The translations under genes were made by a program, and so were the position numbers. Positions 1 to 6,994 of a DNA stretch of 13,530 nucleotides are shown here, in pieces. Where the stretch lies: positions 1-13,530 of the forward strand of contig JAUSPL010000583.1 of assembly GCA_030656535.1 (NCBI GenBank), in the 5' to 3' direction. Every line of letters starts with the position of its first letter. Position 1 is the first letter of the stretch. Source of the DNA: Gemmobacter sp. GTDB lineage: Bacteria; Pseudomonadota; Alphaproteobacteria; Rhodobacterales; Rhodobacteraceae. Below the pieces are notes generated by a model. The model did no database searches. It was not told where the DNA came from and worked only from the letters and a program-made list of their open reading frames with translations.

Positions 1-177
1 GCCCGCACCATTCGGGCCAATGATGGCGCGAACTTCGCCTTCGCGGATGTCAAAGCTGATATCAGTGATCGCCTTGACCCCACCAAAACGCAGGGTGATG
101 TTTTTCATTTCCATCATCACGCCGCCGATCTTGCGGCCATCGGCGGTCACATAGCCCTCAGAAGCGGCACTGGTCAT
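1..177 (-). CDS. ABC transporter ATP-binding protein, LivG-like (partial, 3' end outside window)
   Basis: Only the first 59 codons are present. They show the start of an ABC ATPase: a short N-terminal extension, then the first beta-strand region (KNITLRFGGVKAITDISF, residues 25-42) and the Walker A motif beginning GPNGAG at residues 54-59, where the window ends. The FGGVKA and GPNGAG forms are typical of the LivG/LivF ATPases of branched-chain amino acid type (HAAT family) importers, which sit on the inner face of the membrane and power uptake of amino acids or other small carboxylates. The start is supported by a GGAGGG ribosome site (185-190) 7 bases upstream and by the ATGA overlap (174-177) with the stop of the acyl-CoA ligase, so translation is probably coupled. 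Met21, Met22 or Met24 could be alternative starts. The substrate cannot be told from this fragment; the ligase upstream suggests an organic acid (inference). Confidence 0.9.
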   Translation of the reverse strand, partial: MTSAASEGYVTADGRKIGGVMMEMKNITLRFGGVKAITDISFDIREGEVRAIIGPNGAG

Positions 178-2141
178 GCGGCGGCCCTCCGGGTCGATGC
201 GTCCTGCACGGCGGCGTCACGCAGTTCCAGCGTCGCGCTGATATACCCCTTGCGGCCATCCTCATAGGTGACCTCGGTGCGGGTGCTGATCTGCTGTGAT
301 CCATTGTATAGTGCAGCAATCAGGTCTGCGTATTTTTCCTCGATAATCCTGCGGCGAACCTTGCGTGTTCGCGTCATTTCGCCGTCATCCGCATCAAGTT
401 CCTTGTGCAAGATCAAGAAGCGATGGACCTGGCATCCCGACAACATCTCGTCTTCTGCGACCGAGCGGTTCACCTCTTCGACATGCGCCTGAATGGCGGC
501 CATGACTTGGGGATGCCCGGCAAGTTCCTGATATGATGAATAGGCGATATTGTTCCGCTCTGCCCAACTGCCAACCGCGCCCAAGTCGATATTGATGAAG
601 GCGGTGCACATGTCGCGCCCGTTTCCGAAAACGACCGCCTCCAGGATATTGGGATAGAACTTCAGTTTGTTCTCGACGTACTTCGGCGCGAACATGCGGC
701 CGTCTGCCATCTTGCCGACGTCCTTGGCGCGGTCGATGATGCGCAGATGTCCGGTGTCCGGTTCAAAGAACCCAGCGTCACCCGTTGCCACCCAGCCCTC
801 GGCGTCCTTTGTATCGGCGGTCGAGGTCGCGTTCTTGTAGTATTCGACAAACGTGCCGGGGCTGCGATAGAACACCTCACCATTGTCGGCGATACGCACC
901 TCGACCCCAGGAGACGGAATGCCAACCGTGTCGGAACGAACCTGCCCATCAGGTTGCTGTGTTATGAAAACCGACGCTTCGGTCTGACCGTAAAGCTGTT
1001 TCAGGTTGATCCCGAGCGAACGATAGAAATCGAAAATCTCGGGCCCGATGGCTTCGCCTGCGGTGTAGCCAACGCGCACGCGCGACAAGCCCAGTGTGTT
1101 TTTCAGCGGGCCATAGACCAACCATTCCCCAAGCTGATACTTGACCCTGTCGATGCCGCTGACCGGCTTGCCATCCAGGACGTCGGGGCCCACGCGCTTC
1201 GCTATCGCCATGAAGGTGTGGAACAGCCATTTCTTGAATCGGCTGGCATCCTCCATGCGAATCATCACGCTGGTCAGCTGCCCCTCAAACACCCGCGGCG
1301 GGGCAAAATAATAGGACGGCCCGATTTCACGAAGGTCGGTCATCATGGTTGCCGGGCTCTCGGGACAGTTGACGCAGAACCCGGTCCAATACGCTTGCCC
1401 GACCGAGAAGATGAAATCGCCCACCCAAGCCATCGGCAGATAGGCCAGAATGTCATCACCAGGCTTCAGGTGGTCGAACTCGGACGTGTTCTTTGAGGTT
1501 TCAATGATGTTGCGGTTTGACAGAACCACGCCCTTGGGCTTGCCCGTGGTGCCCGAAGTGTACAGCATCACACAGGTACTGTCGTAGGTCAGCTCGGCCA
1601 TGCGGGCGTCAAGTTCAGCGTCAAAGCGCTGGTGTCCGGTGCGGCCTTCTTCGGCAATGTCATGCAGCCAATTCAGGTGCGCGTGATCATATTTGCGCAT
1701 TCCACGCTTGTCCTGGTACAGGATAGGCTCAACGGCGGGCAGGCGGTCCTGTATTTCCAGAACCTTGTCGACCTGTTCTTGATCGCCGCAGATCACGAAG
1801 CGCGCGCCGCAATGTTCCAGCACATAGACCATCTCTTCTGCGACGGCATCCTGGTACAGCGGGACAGGGATCGCACCGCACATCTGGGCGGCGACCATCG
1901 ACCAGTACAGCGCGGGGCGGTTGCGCCCGATAATGGCAACATAGTCCCCCCGGTTGATGCCAAGAACCATCAGCCCAAGTGCGATGTTGCGGATCTCGGA
2001 TGCGGCCTGCGACCAGGTCCAGCCCTGCCAGATCCCGAATTCCTTTTCGCGAAATGCAGGCAGGCTGCCATATATCTGCGCATTCCGCGCAAGCAACGCG
2101 GGTATGGACTGCAGATCGCCCGCAGACGTTGACTGTATCAC
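174..2141 (-). CDS. AMP-dependent long-chain acyl-CoA synthetase (ANL superfamily)
   Basis: This enzyme would activate a carboxylic or fatty acid with ATP to an acyl-adenylate and then to acyl-CoA. Numbered from the GTG start (655 residues), the adenylate motif YTSGTTGKPKG is at 194-204, the YGQTE motif at 384-388, the GD that binds the ribose at 454-455, the hinge region DRAKDVGKMADG at 470-481, and a C-terminal TRTRKVRR at 590-597 with the probable catalytic lysine Lys594. The hinge and C-terminal forms match the FadD/ACSL-like branch rather than acetyl-CoA synthetases. I chose the GTG at 2141 because GGGAGGAGG (2148-2156) lies 6 bases upstream; an ATG at 2186 in the same frame would add 15 unlikely Gly/Arg-rich residues. 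It overlaps the LivG-like ATPase gene by 4 bases, which suggests that the ligand is imported and activated by one operon. The exact acid is unknown. A divergent two-component system and an FNR-type box lie upstream. Confidence 0.9.
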   Translation of the reverse strand: MIQSTSAGDLQSIPALLARNAQIYGSLPAFREKEFGIWQGWTWSQAASEIRNIALGLMVLGINRGDYVAIIGRNRPALYWSMVAAQMCGAIPVPLYQDAVAEEMVYVLEHCGARFVICGDQEQVDKVLEIQDRLPAVEPILYQDKRGMRKYDHAHLNWLHDIAEEGRTGHQRFDAELDARMAELTYDSTCVMLYTSGTTGKPKGVVLSNRNIIETSKNTSEFDHLKPGDDILAYLPMAWVGDFIFSVGQAYWTGFCVNCPESPATMMTDLREIGPSYYFAPPRVFEGQLTSVMIRMEDASRFKKWLFHTFMAIAKRVGPDVLDGKPVSGIDRVKYQLGEWLVYGPLKNTLGLSRVRVGYTAGEAIGPEIFDFYRSLGINLKQLYGQTEASVFITQQPDGQVRSDTVGIPSPGVEVRIADNGEVFYRSPGTFVEYYKNATSTADTKDAEGWVATGDAGFFEPDTGHLRIIDRAKDVGKMADGRMFAPKYVENKLKFYPNILEAVVFGNGRDMCTAFINIDLGAVGSWAERNNIAYSSYQELAGHPQVMAAIQAHVEEVNRSVAEDEMLSGCQVHRFLILHKELDADDGEMTRTRKVRRRIIEEKYADLIAALYNGSQQISTRTEVTYEDGRKGYISATLELRDAAVQDASTRRAAA

Positions 2142-2197
2142 CAGTTTCCTCCTCCCACGACCGGACGGACCGGCCCCAACATCCAAACGTTTCTTGT

Positions 2198-2211
2198 TCT
2201 GTCCGGTCTGT
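2198..2211 (-). repeat. Tandem TCTGT direct repeat, possible response regulator site
   Basis: TCTGT-CCGG-TCTGT forms two direct half sites with a 9-base period (ACAGA on the minus strand), between the FNR box and the ligase ribosome site. OmpR-family regulators commonly bind direct repeats spaced by about one helical turn, so this is a candidate site for the regulator encoded at 4302-5012. The repeat is short and could be chance. Confidence 0.25.
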
Positions 2212-2218
2212 TCCCTCT

Positions 2219-2232
2219 TTGATGATGATCAA
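2219..2232. promoter_or_regulatory. FNR/FnrL-type operator in the divergent control region
   Basis: The sequence TTGAT-GATG-ATCAA is an exact match to the FNR/FnrL consensus TTGAT-N4-ATCAA. Flanking T and A extend it to a 16-base perfect dyad (2218-2233). Its centre (2225.5) is about 84 bases from the ligase GTG and 128 bases from the kinase ATG. FnrL of Rhodobacterales is known to use this site. Rightward, TTGATG (2219-2224) could serve as a -35 with a weak GACTAT (2242-2247) at 17-base spacing, in which case binding would repress the kinase operon. Leftward, a -41.5 position would place the ligase transcript start near 2184, a class II activation geometry, but the -10 there is poor. Direction of control is therefore undecided. 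A DNR or NnrR family regulator could use the same box. Confidence 0.65.
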
Positions 2233-2352
2233 ACATTGCGTGACTATTGCCCAAATCTTACGAATTGTTGCGAGGGCGTGGTGGGACTTTGTGCCGGCGG
2301 CAGAGGGTGCTAGCTGTAGACCGTGACCACCAGTGTCCCACAAGGAGGATTC

Positions 2353-4305
2353 ATGCCGCTGACCGATGAGGCCCGCACCAGCCTGATGCGGGCAGGATTG
2401 AATCTGATCCAGCAGGCGTTGTCGATATTTGACAACGACCTGAGGCTTGTGGTCTGCAACCGCCGCTATCAGGAAATGTTCGACCTGCCGCATGCCCTGG
2501 TAACGCCAGGCGCATCTTTTGAGGACACCATCCGTTATCTGGTCGAACGCGGCGAATATGGTCCCCAAGATAACCCCGCCACCGCTGTCCAGCAAAGGGT
2601 AGAGGCGGCGCGCGCGTTTGTACCGCATTACATGGAACGCGAACGCGCCAACGGGCGGTGGGTTTCGGTCGAGGGGTCGCCGTTGCCACAAGGCGGATGG
2701 GTGACTGTGTACACCGATATAACCGAAATAAAGCTGCAAGAGCGGCTGTTGCGGCTGCGATCCGAGGATCTGTCGGATCAGGTTCTGATTCACGCCGAGC
2801 GGCTGGGGGCTGCCAACCGCGAACTGGCCGCCACGATCGCGGCGCTTGAAGAGGCCAAACGCGAACTGACCGAAATAGAGGCGCGCACCCGCCTTACCAC
2901 CGAGATGATGCCTGCGCATATTGCCCATGTGAACCGCGACTTGCGCTACACCTTTTCAAACCGGCGCCTGGCCTCGGTGCTGCCGGGGCGCCCATCAAAC
3001 ATTCTTGGCCTGACAGGGCGCGAGGCCCTGGGAGAGACTTCCTTTGCCCGCATCCTGCCATCTCTGCGCCAAGCCCTGCTGGGCGACGCGTCGGTCCTGG
3101 AGTTCACGGATAGCGAAAGTGGGCGGCGGATCAGGGCGGCCTTTACCCCCGACCAACTGGGCGATGGGCCGATCAACGGGGTGTATATCCTGTCGATGGA
3201 CGTGACCGAGGAAACACAGGCCCGCGCGGCGCTGACCCAGACCCGCAAGCGCGAACTGGCGACGCAGCTGACCAGCGGACTGACGCATGATTTCGCCAAC
3301 CTGCTGACCATCATCCTGGGGCTGCAGTCCAGATTGGGGCGTCTGCCCCTGCCCGAAGAGGCACATGAACTTGTGGCGGCGACACTGGCGGCGTCCCGGC
3401 GCGGCGGGGTGTTGCTGGATCGTATCGCATCAATTTCAGGCCGCCGTGAACTAAGACCCGTGCCCACCGACATGGCCGCATTTTGCGCCGAGCTGCGAAC
3501 GCTGGCGCGCGCGACCCTGCCCGACCAGACGCAGTTGACCATCCGGTGCGAGAGGCTGGATGCGCCAATCCTGCTCGACCCCGGATCTTTGCAGGACGCC
3601 TTGGTCAATCTGATCCTGAATGCCCGGGACGCGATGGAGAATGACGCTGGCACCATCCACGTTTCGCTGCGCGCCTTGCGCGACACCTGGCTTGAGGTAA
3701 CGGTGGCGGACCAAGGGCGGGGCTTCACACCCGAGGCACTGACCCGCGGACTGGACCCGTTCTTTACCACCAAGGGCGGCGGCGGGTCTGGGCTTGGCTT
3801 GGCGATGGTCTATGACCATGTAAACCTTTCGGGCGGGTCAGTCCGGCTGGCAAACAGAGCCGATGGCGGCGCGATCGTGACCTTGCGTTTGCCTTTGCGG
3901 CCGGTGGTTCAATCAGCCGCGCCGGGAATGGTGCTTTTGGTTGAGGATATCGACGCCATCCGCGAATCCGTACGGGAAATGCTGCGCGATCTGGGTCATT
4001 CGGTCATCGAGGCATCCACAGCCGAAGAAGCCGAGGCGCTGGCCGCCCTGCCTGGCGTCGACCTGATCTTGTCCGACATCACGCTGCCGGGCGGTATGAC
4101 GGGGGTTGCGCTTGCGGAACGGCTCGCGGACCGCCAGACTGGCGCGCGCATCGTATTGATGACGTCCCTGCCCGCTGCTGACCCATTGCGTAAACGGGCA
4201 TCCGCACGATTTCCTGTTCTGGCCAAACCGTTTGATCCCCCCGACCTTGCAAGCCTTCTGGCTTCGCTTGGTGCGGCCTTCCCTCAGCCCGAGGCGACTT
4301 CATGA
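2353..4305 (+). CDS. PAS-domain hybrid sensor histidine kinase with C-terminal receiver
   Basis: A 650-residue sensor with no visible transmembrane segment, so probably cytoplasmic. In order: a PAS domain (about 10-125), a coiled-coil helix (about 125-175), a second PAS-like domain (about 180-290), the dimerisation and phosphoacceptor helix with GLTHDFANLL (phospho-accepting His312), an HATPase domain with the N box NLILNARDAM (Asn423), DQGRGF (Asp453) and GGGGSGLGL (475-483), and a receiver domain (about 525-645) with Glu531/Asp532, phosphoacceptor Asp575 in LSDITLPG, Thr604 and Lys625. The HDFxNLL type of H box is typical of the HPK4-like kinases. I chose the ATG at 2353 because AAGGAGGA (2342-2349) lies just upstream; the in-frame GTG at 2323 would include that ribosome site in the coding sequence. 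Its stop overlaps the response regulator start (ATGA), so the two are a cognate pair. The signal is unknown; the divergent ligase/transporter operon is its likely target (inference). Confidence 0.92.
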   Translation: MPLTDEARTSLMRAGLNLIQQALSIFDNDLRLVVCNRRYQEMFDLPHALVTPGASFEDTIRYLVERGEYGPQDNPATAVQQRVEAARAFVPHYMERERANGRWVSVEGSPLPQGGWVTVYTDITEIKLQERLLRLRSEDLSDQVLIHAERLGAANRELAATIAALEEAKRELTEIEARTRLTTEMMPAHIAHVNRDLRYTFSNRRLASVLPGRPSNILGLTGREALGETSFARILPSLRQALLGDASVLEFTDSESGRRIRAAFTPDQLGDGPINGVYILSMDVTEETQARAALTQTRKRELATQLTSGLTHDFANLLTIILGLQSRLGRLPLPEEAHELVAATLAASRRGGVLLDRIASISGRRELRPVPTDMAAFCAELRTLARATLPDQTQLTIRCERLDAPILLDPGSLQDALVNLILNARDAMENDAGTIHVSLRALRDTWLEVTVADQGRGFTPEALTRGLDPFFTTKGGGGSGLGLAMVYDHVNLSGGSVRLANRADGGAIVTLRLPLRPVVQSAAPGMVLLVEDIDAIRESVREMLRDLGHSVIEASTAEEAEALAALPGVDLILSDITLPGGMTGVALAERLADRQTGARIVLMTSLPAADPLRKRASARFPVLAKPFDPPDLASLLASLGAAFPQPEATS

Positions 4306-5012
4306 CCCAAAACCCTGCCCACATCTCCATTCTGGACGACGAACCAGAAATCCGCCGCATGTTGGCCGAAGCGCTGGAAGAGGCCGGGTTTCGGGTCACC
4401 ACCTTTGCCCGCGCGACCGAATTCGAGGCTGCGCTGAACCGCAACGTGCCGGACGTCTGCCTGGTAGACCTTGGGTTGCCCGACCGCGACGGGCTGGCAG
4501 TGGTCCACCGTCTGGCGCTGGAATCCGGCGCGGCGATCATCATCATTTCGGGCCGGGCACAGGTACAGGATCGGGTGACAGGACTGGAACTGGGCGCTGA
4601 TGACTATATCATAAAACCGTTCGAACCCGCCGAGGTCGTGGCCCGGGTCCGTGCGCGTCTGCGCAAAGGGCGGGTCGATGCGCCAAGGTCGGGCCAGGTC
4701 GCACGGTTCGATGCCTGGCGCGCCGAGTTTGACCGTTACACCCTGGTCGCCGCAGATGGCACCGAGGTGCCCTTTTCACACGCCGAGGGCGAGGTTCTGC
4801 GATTGTTTCTGGACAGCCCAAAGCGGTTGATTTCCCGATCCCAGATGCAAGAGGCACTGGGCGGCGCGGCCGGCGAAAGCTTTGACCGGGCGATGGACGT
4901 CCGAATTTCGCGGCTTCGCACCAAGCTGGGCGAGGATCCAAAGAACCCTCGCCTCATCAAGACAATATACGGCGCGGGCTATATCTTTCTGGGGGATGTG
5001 GTCTGGGGATAG
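4302..5012 (+). CDS. OmpR/PhoB-family DNA-binding response regulator
   Basis: A 236-residue transcription regulator with an N-terminal receiver (about 7-118) and a C-terminal winged helix (about 130-232). The receiver carries the acidic pair Asp12/Asp13, the phosphoacceptor Asp56 in LVDLGLPDRDG, Ser83 and Lys105 in YIIKPF. The effector domain has the recognition-helix and wing pattern SFDRAMDVRISRLRTKLG followed by IKTIYGAGYIF. The ATG lies inside the ATGA overlap with the hybrid kinase, and GAGG (4291-4294) sits 7 bases upstream. It should receive phosphate from the kinase, either directly from His312 or by a relay involving the kinase's own receiver, although no separate Hpt domain is visible in the window. 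A candidate binding site is the tandem TCTGT repeat in the divergent control region (2198-2211); that link is a guess. Confidence 0.93.
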   Translation: MTQNPAHISILDDEPEIRRMLAEALEEAGFRVTTFARATEFEAALNRNVPDVCLVDLGLPDRDGLAVVHRLALESGAAIIIISGRAQVQDRVTGLELGADDYIIKPFEPAEVVARVRARLRKGRVDAPRSGQVARFDAWRAEFDRYTLVAADGTEVPFSHAEGEVLRLFLDSPKRLISRSQMQEALGGAAGESFDRAMDVRISRLRTKLGEDPKNPRLIKTIYGAGYIFLGDVVWG

Positions 5013-5289
5013 GCCCGCCGCGTGCGTGGGCCCTCACCTCTGGACTGAAGGCGTCCCCTTTGACGAACTCGCCTCGGATATCGTTCTGTCTGTTCCGGCT
5101 GTGAACCCTTGAGTTGACGCCAGCTGGGGTTTGACGCTGTGCAATTGGACCAGTCATTGCCGCTTGGAAGCGCCCCTTGCATCGCATCCCGTGCCGGGGC
5201 CATTCACAGTCGCTTTACCGTACCCTGCAATGGTGATCCGGGATGCATCGCCCTGCGTAACCCTTGTGCATTCCAGTGAAGAGGCCTGC
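5013..5289. other. Intergenic region of 277 bases, no gene seen
   Basis: No convincing gene lies here. An open frame that begins at 5131 runs into the secreted protein gene but has no good ribosome site. The stretch holds two copies of TTGACGC (5114-5120 and 5131-5137), 17 bases apart start to start, either of which could be a -35 element, but no good -10 follows at 16-18 bases. A weak GGCCC/GGGCC pair (5012-5016 and 5028-5032) just after the regulator stop lacks a T-run, so it is not a clear terminator. CGCTT-GG-AAGCG (5161-5172) is a small palindrome. The promoter of the following gene must be in this stretch, unless it is co-transcribed with the regulator. Confidence 0.5.
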
Positions 5290-5649
5290 ATGTTCCAGTT
5301 CATCTTTCTTGCCGCCTGCGTTGCTGCCCTGGCCCTTCCAGGGGCTGCTCGGGCCGAACAAGGTCGGGTGCAGACCCGAGATGCGTTTGTGGCGTTGATC
5401 AAGGATCGCGCGCTCACCCGGTTAGGGGTTTCGCTGAACGTTTCAACCGATGGCCGGATCACCGGAAAAGCCTTTGGGCGGCCGGTTACTGGTGATTGGA
5501 AGTGGTCAGACGGCTATTTCTGTCGCGACATGGTGTTCGGCAATCAGCCTATCGGGCCAAACTGCCAGCTGGTCGAAAACCGTGGTGGCGCGCTTCGGTT
5601 TACGTCGGATAAGGGCAAGGGCGATTTTGCCGACCTGCGCCTGCGGTAA
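5290..5649 (+). CDS. Small secreted protein of unknown function
   Basis: The 119-residue product begins with a clear signal peptide: a hydrophobic stretch from Phe4 to Leu16 and the signal peptidase site ARA before Glu23. The mature part, about 97 residues, is rich in Gly, Arg and aromatic residues (GDWKWSDGYFCRDM) and has two cysteines, Cys78 and Cys92, which could form a disulfide in the periplasm. I recall similar short secreted proteins in Rhodobacterales that carry a doubtful database name of dihydrodipicolinate reductase; nothing here shows a Rossmann fold or that activity, so I do not use it. The ATG at 5290 is preceded by GAGG (5281-5284) at 5 bases, and starting here gives the signal peptide; upstream in-frame starts do not. 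The gene is convergent with the MltB-type transglycosylase, with no base between the stops. Confidence 0.8.
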   Translation: MFQFIFLAACVAALALPGAARAEQGRVQTRDAFVALIKDRALTRLGVSLNVSTDGRITGKAFGRPVTGDWKWSDGYFCRDMVFGNQPIGPNCQLVENRGGALRFTSDKGKGDFADLRLR

Positions 5650-5661
5650 CTACCGCAGACG
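5638..5661. repeat. Palindrome across two convergent stop codons
   Basis: CTGCGGTA (5641-5648) and TACCGCAG (5651-5658) are perfect 8-base inverted arms separated by two bases; pairing extends to 5638 and 5661 with one mismatch. The dyad covers both stop codons, TAA of the secreted protein gene (5647-5649) and TAG of the transglycosylase gene (5650-5652 on the minus strand). It arises because both proteins end in Leu-Arg written with the same codons. As RNA it could form a hairpin at the 3' end of both messages, but no T-run follows on either side, so it is at best a weak bidirectional terminator. Confidence 0.5.
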
Positions 5662-6903
5662 CTTTAGCAAGTCGGGGGTTGCAAACCCGTCTGCCGTAAG
5701 ACCGACCGACTGCTGAAAACCCTGAATAGCCGTAATCGTTGCCGGACCAATGTTGCCATCAACACCGCCGGTATCAAAGCCCGCAGCCGTCAGGCGGCGC
5801 TGCAATTCTTCGCGGTCAGCAAAGGTCAGTGCCTTGTCATCACGGGGCCACTTGCCAACAAAAGGACCCTTTCCTGCGATCCGATCTGACAAATGCCCCA
5901 CGCCGATCACATAGGAATCGGCGTTGTTGTAACGTGAAATCGCGCGGAAGTTGTCAAAGATCATGAACGCGATGCCGTTGGAGCCCGCAGGCAACAAGAT
6001 TGAGGCCTGGCCCGCATTCGGAAGGCTTCCCGTTGCCGCACGAACGCCCTGCGCGCGCCAGTCTGCCACTGATTTCTTCGTCTTTTTTCCGGCCTGCCCA
6101 AAGTTGAACCCACTTGGCAAGATCACCTCGAGACCCCACGGCTGACCCGCCGTCCATCCCGATTTCGCAAGGTAGTTCGCGGTCGATGCCAGCGCGTCCG
6201 TCGGATCATCAGACCAGATGTCGCGGCGTCCGTCGCCGGTAAAGTCCACTGCATATCCAAGGTAAGAAGTCGGGATGAACTGCGTGTGCCCCATAGCGCC
6301 CGCCCAGCTGCCCGTCATGCGCTCCGGCGCAATATCACCCGCCTGAAGGATTTTCAGCGCGGCAACAAGCTGTTCCTCAAAGAACGCCCCACGGCGTCCG
6401 TCGTAGGCCAACGTGGCCAGCGACGGAATGACGCCCATCTTGCCACGGAAGTTGCCATAGTTGCTTTCCATACCCCAAACCGCCACCACGACTTCGGCGG
6501 GAACGCCATAGCGCGCCTCGATCCGTTGCAGGGCAGATCGGTTCCGCGCCAATGCATCACGGCCATTGCTCACGCGGGTGTCGGATGTCGCACTGTCCAG
6601 GTAGTCCCAGATGGTCTTGGTAAACTCGGCCTGCGATTTATCGCGACGGATCACATCGGGGTCATAGAACGCGTTCGCAAAAGCGCGGTCAAAGGTCCCT
6701 TGGCTGATGCCCTTGGCCAATGCACGACCCCGAAATCCGCTTACCCAGCGATCAAAGCCGGGGTTGGGTGTCGATGGTCGGGTCACGGCCACAGGCTCGG
6801 ACGCGCGCGCAGCTGGGCGGGGCGACGTTTCGGGACCAGTCGCACCGCATCCGACTGGCAAAAAGACCAAACCGACCGCCAAAACCCGAGCCATATTCCG
6901 CAT
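5650..6903 (-). CDS. MltB-family lytic murein transglycosylase with peptidoglycan-binding domain
   Basis: This enzyme would cleave the MurNAc-GlcNAc bond of peptidoglycan in the periplasm, leaving 1,6-anhydroMurNAc ends. The 417-residue protein starts with a hydrophobic signal (about 7-18) ending in PVGC, a possible but non-canonical lipobox with Cys19, then a Pro/Ala/Thr-rich linker. The catalytic domain (about 48-345) contains VWGMESNYGNF with the catalytic Glu146, followed by MGHTQFIPTSY, a family signature. The C-terminal part (about 350-417) is a peptidoglycan-binding type 1 domain (GFDTGGVDGNIGPATITAIQ). This domain order is typical of the alphaproteobacterial MltB_2 type rather than E. 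coli MltB itself. The ATG at 6903 has AGGTGG 4 bases upstream; Met4 is an alternative. It lies 91 bases downstream of rnr on the same strand and could be read through from it or from its own weak promoter. Confidence 0.93.
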   Translation of the reverse strand: MRNMARVLAVGLVFLPVGCGATGPETSPRPAARASEPVAVTRPSTPNPGFDRWVSGFRGRALAKGISQGTFDRAFANAFYDPDVIRRDKSQAEFTKTIWDYLDSATSDTRVSNGRDALARNRSALQRIEARYGVPAEVVVAVWGMESNYGNFRGKMGVIPSLATLAYDGRRGAFFEEQLVAALKILQAGDIAPERMTGSWAGAMGHTQFIPTSYLGYAVDFTGDGRRDIWSDDPTDALASTANYLAKSGWTAGQPWGLEVILPSGFNFGQAGKKTKKSVADWRAQGVRAATGSLPNAGQASILLPAGSNGIAFMIFDNFRAISRYNNADSYVIGVGHLSDRIAGKGPFVGKWPRDDKALTFADREELQRRLTAAGFDTGGVDGNIGPATITAIQGFQQSVGLTADGFATPDLLKRLR

Positions 6904-6925
6904 GATGCCACCTGTATGCCTGTAT

Positions 6926-6944
6926 CGCGCCCTTTGGGCTGCGC
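6926..6944 (-). other. Hairpin in the rnr-transglycosylase gap
   Basis: GCCC-TTT-GGGC (6929-6939) is extended by outer GC pairs across a one-base bulge (T6940), giving a GC-rich stem of about 6 pairs with a three-base loop. On the minus strand it lies between rnr and the transglycosylase, roughly 14 bases before the latter's ribosome site. There is no following T-run, so it is not a standard intrinsic terminator; it might stabilise the 3' end of the rnr message. Confidence 0.3.
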
Positions 6945-6961
6945 ATGTTTATTTGCGAAAC

Positions 6962-6989
6962 AGTGTAGCGCGATTATGTCTGACAGCAA
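6962..6989 (-). promoter_or_regulatory. Possible promoter of the MltB-type transglycosylase gene
   Basis: On the minus strand TTGCTG (6984-6989) and TACACT (6962-6967) are spaced by 16 bases and resemble sigma-70 -35 and -10 boxes (3/6 and 4/6 matches). This would start a message about 50 bases before the transglycosylase ATG. A CATAAT hexamer within the spacer is a better -10 but has no good -35. Confidence 0.3.
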
Positions 6990-6994
6990 AGCAC

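Noticed and set aside
747..1496. 249-codon open frame on the plus strand
   Set aside because: Fully antisense to the acyl-CoA ligase; composition is that of a high-GC shadow frame.
2141..2186. Longer ligase start at ATG 2186
   Set aside because: The 15 extra codons cover the strong GGGAGGAGG ribosome site and add an atypical Gly/Arg-rich leader.
1729..2928. 399-codon open frame on the minus strand spanning the control region and the kinase start
   Set aside because: It runs antisense to the kinase start and in another frame through the ligase gene; the product has no recognisable domain, and both overlapped genes are clear family members with good ribosome sites.
2946..3773. 275-codon open frame on the minus strand, Ser/Arg rich
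   Set aside because: Antisense to the conserved kinase core, with no domain and an unusual Ser/Arg composition typical of shadow frames.
5012..5033. GGCCC/GGGCC pair after the response regulator stop as an intrinsic terminator
   Set aside because: Only a 5-base stem with a long loop and no T-run.
5184..5246. Inverted GCATCCCG/CGGGATGC arms before the secreted protein gene
   Set aside because: Arms are 47 bases apart; an 8-base match at that distance in GC-rich DNA can easily be chance.
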